Shown here: piece after piece, positions 13,819 to 20,765 of the stretch | Numbering within the stretch: position 1 is the first letter of the stretch | How the letters are laid out: each line of letters opens with the position of its first letter | From: CAZSWR01 sp964610885 | GTDB lineage: Bacteria; Bacteroidota; Ignavibacteria; Kapaibacteriales; UBA2268 | Direction: 5' to 3' | Assembly (NCBI GenBank): GCA_964610885.1 | Contig: CAZSWR010000068.1 | Span: 1 to 20,765, forward strand | Length of the DNA stretch: 20,765 nucleotides | Program-made: the position numbers and the translations under genes | The notes under the pieces: generated by a model | What the model was told of the DNA's origin: nothing | Seen by the model: the letters and a program-made list of their open reading frames with translations, nothing else | The model's database searches: none

Positions 13819-15318
13819 ATGAAATACAATGACTTTCCCGAGCTAGACAAGCCGCGCTGCAATTGCGGAGTGGTGGGCGTCTTCAACCATCCCAATGCTT
13901 CCATAATGACTTACTACGCGCTCCACGCGCTCCAGCACAGGGGGCAAGAGGCCGCCGGAATCACTTCCTTCTATTACGACGAAGAGAAAAAACGCATGCG
14001 CTGGGCATACAAACGGGCCGAAGGGCTTGTGCTCGACGTATTTCAGGACCCCAAACTGCTCACCGAAGTGTTGGTCGGACGCTCGGCCATCGGGCACAAT
14101 CGGTATTCGACCACCGGTTCGTCCACGCACGCTAACATCCAACCGTTCAACATGAACTACCACAGCGGCATCCTAACGCTGGCCCACAATGGGAACCTGA
14201 CGAACACGATCACACTTCGCAAGAAATTGGAATCCGAAGGCGCAATTTTCCAGACCACAACCGATTCGGAACTTTTCCTGCACCTGATCGCCCGCAGCCG
14301 CAAAGAGAAAAAAATTGACCAAATCCGCGAAGCGCTCGCGACGGCTCGCGGAGCTTATTCGTTGGTGCTGCTCACGGAGGATTCGCTCGTGGCCGCGTGC
14401 GACCCGCATGGATTCCGCCCGCTCAGCATCGGCCGCGTCCGAAACGAAGACGGCTCTTGGGCATACGTTGTGGCGTCCGAGACTTGCTCTTTCGATATTA
14501 TCAGCGCCGAATTCGTTCGCTGCGTGGAGCATAACGAGATTGTCGTCATCAACCAAAACACAATCGAAACCGGTGAAATCCAATCCTATAAAATTCTGGA
14601 TGAAACGCCTAACTCCACACACTGCATTTTCGAGTACATATACTTCTCTCGGCCGGACAGCATGATTTTCGGGCAGAAGGTGGACAAAGTGCGCCGCGCC
14701 CTCGGGGACAATCTGGCAATCGAATCGCCCGTCGCGCTCGAACCCGACGGCAAAGTCCGCGCAATAGCAGTGCCCGACAGCGGGAACACAGCAACTCTCG
14801 GATTCGCCAAGACAAACAACGAAAAGTATCCCACGAAATACGAGATCGGCTTCATTCGCTCGCACTATGTGGGCCGCACGTTTATCGCCCCGGGCCAGAA
14901 CAACCGCGAGTTCAAAGTGAAAGTGAAATTCAACACGGTTCGCGGCGTCATCGAGGGCAAGAACATCGTTTTGATCGACGATTCAATCGTGCGCGGCACC
15001 ACGTCGAAATCCTTGATCAACCTGGTCAGGGCGTGCAACCCGCTTTCGATACACATGCGAATCACTTCGCCGCCGATCAAGTACCCGTGCTACTACGGTA
15101 TGGATTTCCCCAGCCGCAAGGAATTGATTGCAAACCATTACGAATCCGAAGAGGAAATCGGCAAAGCTATCGGAGTGGAATCGCTCCGCTACCTTAGCCT
15201 GAAGCAATTGCTCGCATCGGTCCCGCAGGGCGAAAACATTGGATACTGCACGGCCTGTTTCAATGGCGAGTATCCGGTGGAAATCGATAAAAAATTAGAT
15301 AAGGAATCCGCTGAATAA
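13819..15318 (+). CDS. purF: Amidophosphoribosyltransferase, first step of purine synthesis
   Basis: This 499-residue enzyme makes 5-phosphoribosylamine from PRPP and glutamine. The N-terminal glutaminase begins at Cys16 in CNCGVVGVF, so a 15-residue propeptide must be removed to expose the catalytic cysteine, as in the Bacillus enzyme. ALHALQHRGQEAAGI and RYSTTGSS are standard glutaminase motifs, and HNGNLTN follows. The PRPP-binding loop is IVLIDDSIVRGTTS, near residues 381-394. Four cysteines at about 269 (HCIFEYIY), 424 (YPCYYG), 477 and 480 (YCTACF) match the Bacillus-type 4Fe-4S ligands, so this is the iron-sulfur, oxygen-labile form. No other pur genes are next to it. Start ATG 13819 has a weak AGAAAAG upstream and a good promoter. 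Length and motifs are complete. Confidence 0.97.
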   Translation: MKYNDFPELDKPRCNCGVVGVFNHPNASIMTYYALHALQHRGQEAAGITSFYYDEEKKRMRWAYKRAEGLVLDVFQDPKLLTEVLVGRSAIGHNRYSTTGSSTHANIQPFNMNYHSGILTLAHNGNLTNTITLRKKLESEGAIFQTTTDSELFLHLIARSRKEKKIDQIREALATARGAYSLVLLTEDSLVAACDPHGFRPLSIGRVRNEDGSWAYVVASETCSFDIISAEFVRCVEHNEIVVINQNTIETGEIQSYKILDETPNSTHCIFEYIYFSRPDSMIFGQKVDKVRRALGDNLAIESPVALEPDGKVRAIAVPDSGNTATLGFAKTNNEKYPTKYEIGFIRSHYVGRTFIAPGQNNREFKVKVKFNTVRGVIEGKNIVLIDDSIVRGTTSKSLINLVRACNPLSIHMRITSPPIKYPCYYGMDFPSRKELIANHYESEEEIGKAIGVESLRYLSLKQLLASVPQGENIGYCTACFNGEYPVEIDKKLDKESAE

Positions 15319-15446
15319 GCGATTCAGAGAAACCGCATAGCAGAAGAGCTGCGGCTATACTCACGCTCCTCGGCCAGCGGGCAGAGAGCAAATGAATACG
15401 CTTGAGCTAACAATAAACACTATTAGGAATTTGTTTATTTATTCCG

Positions 15447-15454
15447 TATATTTG
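15447..15454 (+). promoter_or_regulatory. TAnnTTTG-type -7 promoter box of the omega gene
   Basis: TATATTTG lies 34 nt before the ATG at 15489. No clear -33 box is seen at the expected distance. Confidence 0.45.
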
Positions 15455-15488
15455 TATGTTGTATTAGTTTGCAAATTAAGGTTTTGAT

Positions 15489-15800
15489 ATGGATACATAC
15501 ATCGTGAACCCCGTCGAAGTCCGAATGGAAGAATCGGAAAAAGGCGTAATCTATCAGTCAATCGTCGCTATGGGCATGCGTTCGCGCCAAATCAACGACA
15601 ACATCAAATACGAAATTCAAGACCGTATGCAGGACATCGTTATCGATACAAGCGAGACGGAAACCACTAACTACGACCAAATCCAAATCAGCCGCGAATT
15701 CGACGTCATTCCGAAACCGACATTCCTGGCAATGAAGGAAATTGTCGATAAAAAATTGACTTTTACTCTGCCCGAAGTAAAAAAAGACGACGAAGATTAA
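15489..15800 (+). CDS. rpoZ: Probable RNA polymerase omega subunit (Rpb6-like)
   Basis: The 103-residue acidic protein fits the omega/Rpb6 family, which helps assemble and steady the RNA polymerase core by binding the beta-prime C-terminus. IYQSIVAMGMRSRQINDNIK (about 21-40) resembles the conserved helix around the A-x-x-x-R-A-R-Q-I-N signature of FCB-group omega proteins, and DVIPKPTFLAMKEIVDKKL (73-91) fits the following K-P-x-x-x-A-x-x-E-x-x-x-x-K-L helix. The middle stretch, rich in D/E/T, is longer than in short proteobacterial forms. A good SD (TTAAGG, 8 nt spacing) precedes the ATG. It has its own promoter box and a strong terminator 100 bp after the stop, so it is likely transcribed alone. 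The assignment rests on motif resemblance and size, hence moderate confidence. Confidence 0.7.
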   Translation: MDTYIVNPVEVRMEESEKGVIYQSIVAMGMRSRQINDNIKYEIQDRMQDIVIDTSETETTNYDQIQISREFDVIPKPTFLAMKEIVDKKLTFTLPEVKKDDED

Positions 15801-15898
15801 TTCTTGGTTTGCCTTTGCTCGAGGGCTTCGGACGAATTTGAAATGAATGATTAACATTTCTTTTTCCAAAATATCGAATACTATACAATAAAATAAGC

Positions 15899-15936
15899 GC
15901 AAAAGCTCCTTTAAATAAGGAGCTTTTGCTGTTTTT
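15899..15936 (+). terminator. Intrinsic terminator after the omega gene
   Basis: A perfect 13-bp stem (15899-15911 with 15917-15929; core AAGCTCCTT/AAGGAGCTT) around TAAAT is followed by TGTTTTT. It is the only textbook intrinsic terminator I see in the window. Confidence 0.9.
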
Positions 15937-16127
15937 AGGCAAGGAATTTGAGTATAACTTCTTGGTACTTTGATGGCCGCGAGAAAAAGCCGAAGAATTA
16001 GCCAAACCCGGCGGCGGGCCTTCCGTCCGCACCCACGCCAAGCCATTGAATATTAAGTATTTATAATTGATAATGGCTTTAATCATAGAATTCGATTTCT
16101 ATATAAAAGAATAAAACTACAAAAGAT
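15937..16127. other. GC-rich island and inverted repeat upstream of the histidine kinase
   Basis: Between the terminator and the kinase lies a GC-rich patch (about 15975-16042) in otherwise AT-rich DNA, with GGCGGCGGGCC and several short palindromes. It ends in AAGCCATT (16040-16047), mirrored by AATGGCTT (16072-16079) across a 24-nt A/T spacer. The inverted repeat may be a regulator site or the kinase promoter region. No gene is supported here. Confidence 0.4.
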
Positions 16128-18659
16128 ATGAAGACAAGTTTATCAAACCATTTTACTCGTTCAATCCTGCTTATTAGCATTCCTGCAGTGCTGGTAATTT
16201 TCATCACTTGGGTAGCCGGCGAATTAGTTACTTTCAAGAAGGATTCCGAAAGGCTGAAAAATGAATACACTCTCGGCCAAAAATCAAAAATCCAAACCGA
16301 AGTGAACCGAGTGGTGGACTACATCCAGAGCAAACGCGATGCAGCCCGAGCCGAAGTCCGCTCCGGCCTAAAGGAATCGGTTTATGCCGCTCACAAAGAA
16401 ATTCTGCAAGCCATTAACAATAAACGCCCACCGAACGACAATGCTTTACTGAAGCTCCTTATTGGTATTCTGAACAACAAAACGATCCCCGGAAAAGAAG
16501 CTAATTTCTTCCTGCTCGGTATCGAAGACAATTTATACCTTTTCGGCCCAAACAAGGAATTGATGAACCTTAACTTGATTAAAACCGACTCGAACGTTGC
16601 AACTGCCTTCAAAAATATTCAAAAAATCATTGAACAGAACAACGAGGGGTTTGCCGAATATAGGCTGTCCAGAAGTAGCGGTGCGAACAGCGGGTTGAAC
16701 CAGAAGACGTCGTTTGTCAAGCGAATCGAAGGCACAAATATAGTTTTGGGCGCAGCTCAATACATCGATGATTATATCGCGAAGGAGAAAACTGCATTCA
16801 TCGAATGGATCAAGCATGTACGGTTCGACAACGGCCAGGGCTACATATTCCTCGACGATTTCAATGGATACAGTATATATAACCTCCACTCAGACCTGAT
16901 CGGCAAAGACCTCAACTATCTGCGCGACGAAAACGGCGTGATGATCACCGAAGAGGAACGCCGAGCAGCCGAAAAGCCCGACGGCGATTTTATTTACTAT
17001 TCCTGGAGGCGCGCGCCCGGACTGCCGCTTTCGCCCAAGGTCTCTTTCGTCCGCGGAATCAAAGAATACTCATGGATGCTCGGCGCCGGTGTGTATTTGG
17101 ACGATATCGAAACCGTTATCGAGAGCAACCGCGCCGAAATGCAATGGGCCATTATAAAGAAAATTATTACTATAATTATACTATTGTTCATTATTGTTGG
17201 GATTACTATTCTAATTGGCCGGATATACGCCAAGAAATTGGACGGGAATTTCTTTGTTTTCCGAGAATTCTTCAAGAATGCAAGCCGGCACCACGAACGA
17301 ATTGATGCCGCCAAGCTGCAATTCGTGGACTTCTTCTTGCTCGCCGAATATGCTAACGACATGATCGACGAACGTGAGCGAATTATTAACGACTTAGAGA
17401 AAAACCGCGCCCGGCTGCACTACGCGCTCGAGGCCTCTCGAGAAACCATTTGGGAATGGAATACAATCACGAACGAACTCTACCGGAGCGCACGGTACTT
17501 TCGGTTGCTCCAAAGGGACGCTAGCCCCGAGGGCGAAGTTGGGAAGTTCCGCGATTGGTACGAGGAAATGTCTGATGAAGAAAAGCCATTGATTGCCGAG
17601 ACAATCGAAGAGTTCCTCGACGGCAAGAAAGAATATTTACAATTTGAATTCAGAATCGTAAACGCTTCCGGCAATGCTATCTGGTTCCAAACAATTGGCA
17701 AAGCCATCGAATCCGGCCAGAACGGCAACCCGGTCCGCGTGATCGGCACAATCGTCGATATCACCGACAGGAAAAACTACGAACAGAAAATCGTATCGCT
17801 CAACGAAGTGCTCGAATTCAAAGTAACCGAACGCACTGCACAGCTCGAGGACGCTCTCGAAGAGCTGAAATACGAAAACGAAGAGCGGAAACGCACACAG
17901 TTGGAACTTTTTAAAGCAAAAGACGAACTGTCGGAAACTCTGAAACGCGAAAAAGAACTTAGCCAAATGAAATCCAGCTTCATTTCGATGGTGTCCCACG
18001 AATACCGCACCCCGATGACGGTTATTTCTCTCTCATCGGCCCTACTGAAAAAATATAACGAAGTGGGCGACAATGCCAATTTCAATACGACGTTGGCCAA
18101 AATCGATTCCTCGATACAAACCATGAACCATCTGATCGACGATGTGCTGCTTTTCGGCAAAAGCGAAACCGGAAGGCTGACCGCTTCCCCAAGCAAATTC
18201 AATTTGGACGATCTGGCCACGCAAGTCATCGAACATACACGCATTATCGACAAAAACTCGCACGTATTGGTTTACGAGAATTCGAACCACAATTTGCCTA
18301 TTGAATCAGATACAAAGATACTCGAGCAAGTGCTCATTAACTTAATGACTAACGCCTGCAAATACTCTTCGGCAAACGAAGAAATCGTGCTTTCTGTTTT
18401 GGCCGATAATGACTCATACACAATCTCCGTCAAAGACTTCGGTATCGGTATCCCCCACGAAGAGTTAGACCGGATATTCGAACCGTTCTACCGAGCGAGC
18501 AATTCAACGATTGCCGCCGGAACGGGGCTGGGCCTCTCCATCGTCAAACGCTCGATCAGCATCCTCAGCGGTAGCATTTCGGTGGAAACAGAAATCGGAA
18601 AAGGCTCTCAGTTCACGCTGACACTGCCCATCAAGCCCAAAGAAGCACAAGAGTCTTAG
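16128..18659 (+). CDS. Membrane sensor histidine kinase with Cache-type sensor and PAS domain
   Basis: The 843-residue protein has a transmembrane helix at about 13-31, a periplasmic sensor of some 305 residues, and a second helix at about 344-364. The sensor looks like a double Cache fold: the second half carries GQGYIFLDDFNGYSIYN (236-252) and ends YSWMLGAGVYLDDIE (314-328), features of Cache_2 small-ligand sensors. Inside the cell a PAS domain spans about 425-548 (IWEWNT at 441, VIGTIVDITDRK at 538), followed by a coiled coil (550-612). The HisKA box is SFISMVSHEYRTPM, with phospho-acceptor His624. The ATPase domain has N742 in LMTNACKYS, DFGIGIP (770-776) and GTGLGLSI (798-805), so it should be active. 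No response regulator is adjacent, so it is an orphan in this window. The ligand cannot be inferred, although such sensors often bind organic acids or amino acids. Confidence 0.92.
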   Translation: MKTSLSNHFTRSILLISIPAVLVIFITWVAGELVTFKKDSERLKNEYTLGQKSKIQTEVNRVVDYIQSKRDAARAEVRSGLKESVYAAHKEILQAINNKRPPNDNALLKLLIGILNNKTIPGKEANFFLLGIEDNLYLFGPNKELMNLNLIKTDSNVATAFKNIQKIIEQNNEGFAEYRLSRSSGANSGLNQKTSFVKRIEGTNIVLGAAQYIDDYIAKEKTAFIEWIKHVRFDNGQGYIFLDDFNGYSIYNLHSDLIGKDLNYLRDENGVMITEEERRAAEKPDGDFIYYSWRRAPGLPLSPKVSFVRGIKEYSWMLGAGVYLDDIETVIESNRAEMQWAIIKKIITIIILLFIIVGITILIGRIYAKKLDGNFFVFREFFKNASRHHERIDAAKLQFVDFFLLAEYANDMIDERERIINDLEKNRARLHYALEASRETIWEWNTITNELYRSARYFRLLQRDASPEGEVGKFRDWYEEMSDEEKPLIAETIEEFLDGKKEYLQFEFRIVNASGNAIWFQTIGKAIESGQNGNPVRVIGTIVDITDRKNYEQKIVSLNEVLEFKVTERTAQLEDALEELKYENEERKRTQLELFKAKDELSETLKREKELSQMKSSFISMVSHEYRTPMTVISLSSALLKKYNEVGDNANFNTTLAKIDSSIQTMNHLIDDVLLFGKSETGRLTASPSKFNLDDLATQVIEHTRIIDKNSHVLVYENSNHNLPIESDTKILEQVLINLMTNACKYSSANEEIVLSVLADNDSYTISVKDFGIGIPHEELDRIFEPFYRASNSTIAAGTGLGLSIVKRSISILSGSISVETEIGKGSQFTLTLPIKPKEAQES

Positions 18660-18701
18660 TTGCAAGTGAAATAATGAGATGATGAGATGATGTGGTAAAA
18701 A

Positions 18702-18794
18702 TAGTTGCAAGTAGAAAGGTACAAGTAGCAAGCAAGAAAATGAATGGACGGTACAAGCTTCTACTTGCAACTTGTTCCTTTCAACTTTCTACTT
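18702..18794. repeat. Fold-back pair of degenerate heptamer arrays
   Basis: The left arm reads AAGTAGA, AAGGTAC, AAGTAGC, AAGCAAG in register from 18709 to 18736. On the opposite strand the right arm (18760-18794) reads AAGTAGA, AAGTTGA, AAGGAAC, AAGTTGC, AAGTAGA in the same 7-nt register. The two arms can pair as a long imperfect hairpin. Confidence 0.75.
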
Positions 18795-18804
18795 GAGAAA
18801 ATTT

Positions 18805-18829
18805 GTAGGGGCGGGCTCCTAACCCGTCC
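18805..18829. repeat. GGGGCGGG/CCCGTCC hairpin
   Basis: GTAGGGGCGGG then CTCCTAA then CCCGTCC makes a 7-bp stem with one G-U pair. It is a diverged relative of the palindrome at 5487-5507 and has no U-run. Confidence 0.5.
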
Positions 18830-19030
18830 GACTCTTCTGCAAGATGTGCCACACCTCGGAAGAGAATTTGTTCTTTTACAGTATTTTACTGATATTTACT
18901 AATATATTGATATATTAAGGATATACAAGGATTTTGATCGTTTCTGAAGTGGTTAAATGTAAACAATATGATAATAATGTAAAGATAATTACGTCATAAT
19001 ATGTGTCATATGATTAACACAGGGTGCCTT

Positions 19031-20278
19031 ATGAAATTCTATCTGATTCATCCGAAAGAGAAAAATACATCGATTTTTGCTGATGTCAATTTTCGGAAAT
19101 TTCGACTTCGCGTTTCTACTGGGATTGTGATTCCTTCAGTGGCTTGGAACGCCGACAAACAGAAAGTAACCAACAAAGAACTGGCTTACGTGCGAATCAA
19201 TAACCAACTCGCGAATATCCGCGCCCTGGTGGACGAATTCATCTCTGATGCAAAAATAAACAGAAAAGTATTAACGGACGAAGTATTTTCGAAAAATATT
19301 CTGCATATCATTAACCCGCAGAACAATCCTGCCGCCGATGCGAATAATAGCGATGGATCGAAAAATAACTTTATGGATGAGTTTGAGAAATTCATCACTT
19401 TACGAAAGAATAGCGGAGCTTACTCTGATTCCACAATCGAGAAATATGCTAATGCACTTTCCCATATCAAAGCATATCAATCTTATAATGACTGCGTCCT
19501 TAGTTTCGAGTCGATGAACAAAGCATTCTATGATAGTTTTGTGCTTTACCTGAGGCAAACCCGAAATATGCTCAACAACTCAGTTGGCGGAGTGATTAAG
19601 GCTTTGAAGACTTTTCTGAATTATGCACTCGATAACGAAATCACGAGCGCCGGTGATTTCAAAAAAAAGGGATGCTTTTGTGTTATTAACGAAGATGTGG
19701 AGTCGATTGCCTTGACGAAAGATGAGATTCAAATGATAAAACGTGCAAAACTCAGTCCGCAACTCGAGATTGTGCGCGATATTTTCCTCTTTCAGATCGA
19801 AACAATGCTTCGCGTCTCGGATTTGTTCAAGCTAAAGAATGTGAATTTCAGTATTCCCGATCAGGAATTGAGGATTTGGCAAGAGAAAACAAGGAAAAAC
19901 CTCGTCATTCCGATTAGCAACCACATGATGAAGACTCTCGAACGGTACAATTTCGAAATTCCTACTTTGGGTCGGAGCATTTACAACAAAAAGCTGAAAG
20001 AACTTGGCGAGGCTGCCGGAATAACCGAAGAAGTTGAGTGCGTGAAGTTCATTGGAAGCAAAAGAGTGTCGGCAAATGTTCCAAAATATAGGTTGATTTC
20101 GAGCCATACTGCACGGAGGACAGGAATAACGCAGCTATTGTTGGCAGGACTGCCGCCAGAAGTGATTCGGAAAATTTCCGGACACGAAAATATTGAAACT
20201 CTAATGAAATATGTCAAGATCGAACAGGTTCACGCTGTCCAGATCGTTAGAAACATCTGGAATTCTAACGGAAATTGA
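19031..20278 (+). CDS. Tyrosine recombinase (phage/transposon-type integrase)
   Basis: The protein has 415 residues from ATG 19031. That start is preferred over the in-frame ATGs at 19001 and 19010 because MKFYLIHPKEKNTSIFADV matches the usual N-terminus of Bacteroidota integrases. Residues 1-70 are the arm-binding domain, about 112-215 the SAM-like core-binding domain, and about 228-410 the catalytic domain. The catalytic set is complete: Arg261 (MLRVSDL), Lys286 (QEKTRK), His359 and Arg362 (SSHTARR), His385 (SGHEN) and nucleophile Tyr394 (MKYVKIE). It cuts and rejoins DNA through a 3'-phosphotyrosine. Downstream lies a repeat array and a converging excisionase-like gene, which suggests an integration module of a mobile element continuing past the right edge. 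A xerC/D-like housekeeping role is less likely given the arm-binding domain. Confidence 0.95.
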   Translation: MKFYLIHPKEKNTSIFADVNFRKFRLRVSTGIVIPSVAWNADKQKVTNKELAYVRINNQLANIRALVDEFISDAKINRKVLTDEVFSKNILHIINPQNNPAADANNSDGSKNNFMDEFEKFITLRKNSGAYSDSTIEKYANALSHIKAYQSYNDCVLSFESMNKAFYDSFVLYLRQTRNMLNNSVGGVIKALKTFLNYALDNEITSAGDFKKKGCFCVINEDVESIALTKDEIQMIKRAKLSPQLEIVRDIFLFQIETMLRVSDLFKLKNVNFSIPDQELRIWQEKTRKNLVIPISNHMMKTLERYNFEIPTLGRSIYNKKLKELGEAAGITEEVECVKFIGSKRVSANVPKYRLISSHTARRTGITQLLLAGLPPEVIRKISGHENIETLMKYVKIEQVHAVQIVRNIWNSNGN

Positions 20279-20319
20279 AATATTCAGCAAGATATCCCGC
20301 ATTTTTCGTCGAATATATT

Positions 20320-20431
20320 GCATTTACCTGCATATTTTTGGCTAATACTTTGCAAATTATATACAATTTATATACTAATTATATACAAATTTCTTACTAA
20401 TTTCTTACATTATTCTGCGCATTTACCTGCA
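20320..20431. repeat. Iteron-like 11-bp array between 13-bp direct repeats (possible att site)
   Basis: GCATTTACCTGCA occurs at 20320-20332 and again, exactly, at 20419-20431. Between them are five in-register 11-bp units: TTATATACAAT, TTATATACTAA, TTATATACAAA, TTTCTTACTAA and TTTCTTACATT (20357-20411). The right 13-mer also forms GCATTT/AAATGC. The array lies between the integrase and the excisionase-like gene, the usual place of arm-type sites of an att region. Function is inferred. Confidence 0.75.
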
Positions 20432-20514
20432 AATGCTGCTTGGCCAATTCCGCTAAATGCAGTGTGGGACTAGCTATAAGCAATCAGAAAATGCAAATTC
20501 CAGGAAATATCCAA

Positions 20515-20765
20515 TTACATAAGACTATCTAAGTCTGACTTGTTGAAATAAACCCGGCCTTGAATCTTTCTTTTTTTCAGAATTCCACTTTTGACCCAGT
20601 TATTTATGGTTTGCCGAGAAACCTTCAAGTACTCACCAGCTTCTTTGATAGTAAGTATCGAAGATTTTTTTTCTTTCTTTTCATTGCTTTGAAAAATATT
20701 GAGAAATATTTTCATAGTTTTCTCGTTTTCTTCACGAATCATTTCGCGAAGCTCATCCTTAGTTA
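20515..20765 (-). CDS. Excisionase-like HTH DNA-binding protein, partial at the 5' end
   Basis: The frame stays open from the stop at 20515 to the right edge. The in-frame ATG at 20742 is not necessarily the start, because residues before it (TKDELRE) already read like the N-terminal helix of this family, so the true start may be outside the window. Counting from ATG 20742, the second half, SSILTIKEAGEYLKVSRQTI then NNWVKSGILKKRKIQGRVYF, is a winged-helix HTH of the excisionase/MerR-like type (HTH_17). ILTIKEAGEYL is the first helix, VSRQTINNWVKSG the turn and recognition helix, and GRVYFNKSDLDSL the wing and last helix. Such proteins bend DNA to steer a tyrosine recombinase or act as small repressors. 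It converges with the integrase gene, with the 11-bp array between them. Confidence 0.8.
   Translation of the reverse strand, partial: TKDELREMIREENEKTMKIFLNIFQSNEKKEKKSSILTIKEAGEYLKVSRQTINNWVKSGILKKRKIQGRVYFNKSDLDSLM

Larger units (their letters stand above)
18660..19030. other. Intergenic region with heptamer arrays upstream of the recombinase
   Basis: These 370 bp hold no gene. They include ATGAGATG twice in tandem (18674-18689), inverted heptamer arrays (18702-18794), a GGGGCGGG hairpin (18808-18829), and two 10-bp tandem units TTTACTGATA/TTTACTAATA (18885-18904) in the AT-rich part ahead of the recombinase. Confidence 0.6.

Noticed and set aside
14173..14865. 230-codon frame antisense to purF
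   Set aside because: It is a shadow of the GC-skewed codon use of purF, which has full family motifs on the other strand.
1..20765. tRNA or rRNA genes
   Set aside because: I looked for T-loop GGTTCRANTCC-type segments and acceptor pairing and found none convincing, and no rRNA-like stretch.

Overview
The window looks like a chromosomal stretch from a member of the Bacteroidota/Chlorobiota (FCB) lineage, perhaps close to the Ignavibacteria or Kapabacteria. The lineage is inferred, not proven. Four genes (glycosyltransferase, MATE transporter, purF, rpoZ) have a TAnnTTTG box 30-50 nt before the start, the form of the Bacteroidota housekeeping -7 element. The tyrosine recombinase has the N-terminal arm-binding layout common in Bacteroidota, and the intergenic regions are AT-rich and full of small palindromic repeats. 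Coding regions are dense and moderately GC-rich.

Layout. 1-2690, minus strand: a likely two-gene unit of secreted proteins, a 694-residue tail-fibre-like surface protein followed by a fibronectin-III-type protein cut by the left edge. 2691-3512: AT-rich gap. 3513-4790: GT4-type glycosyltransferase. 4791-5547: repeat-rich gap. 5548-6228, minus strand: UPF0173 metallo-hydrolase. 6229-6829: gap with a palindrome and a 17-bp tandem array. 6830-10584: a translationally coupled pair, LuxE-type acyl-protein synthetase and a LuxC-type acyl reductase fused to a PaaK-like adenylate-forming domain. 10687-10804: MITE-like inverted-repeat element. 10992-12353: MATE exporter. 12471-13493: secreted protein or lipoprotein that may have two TolB-N/CsgG-like halves. 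13819-15318: purF. 15489-15800: a probable RNA polymerase omega subunit with a strong terminator. 16128-18659: orphan sensor histidine kinase with a large Cache-type sensor. 18702-18794: fold-back array of heptamers. 19031-20278: tyrosine recombinase. 20320-20431: an 11-bp iteron-like array between 13-bp direct repeats. 20515 to the right edge, minus strand: excisionase-like HTH protein. The right end therefore looks like an integration module.

The most distinctive locus is luxE-luxC::ligase. LuxE and LuxC family members together convert an activated carboxylic acid to an aldehyde. Here no luciferase (luxAB) or LuxD thioesterase is present, and the reductase carries its own second adenylate-forming module, so the pair may be a self-contained non-luminous carboxylate-to-aldehyde system. 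The second notable theme is non-coding: several families of short hairpins occupy nearly every gap, and one family keeps its stem through compensatory base changes.
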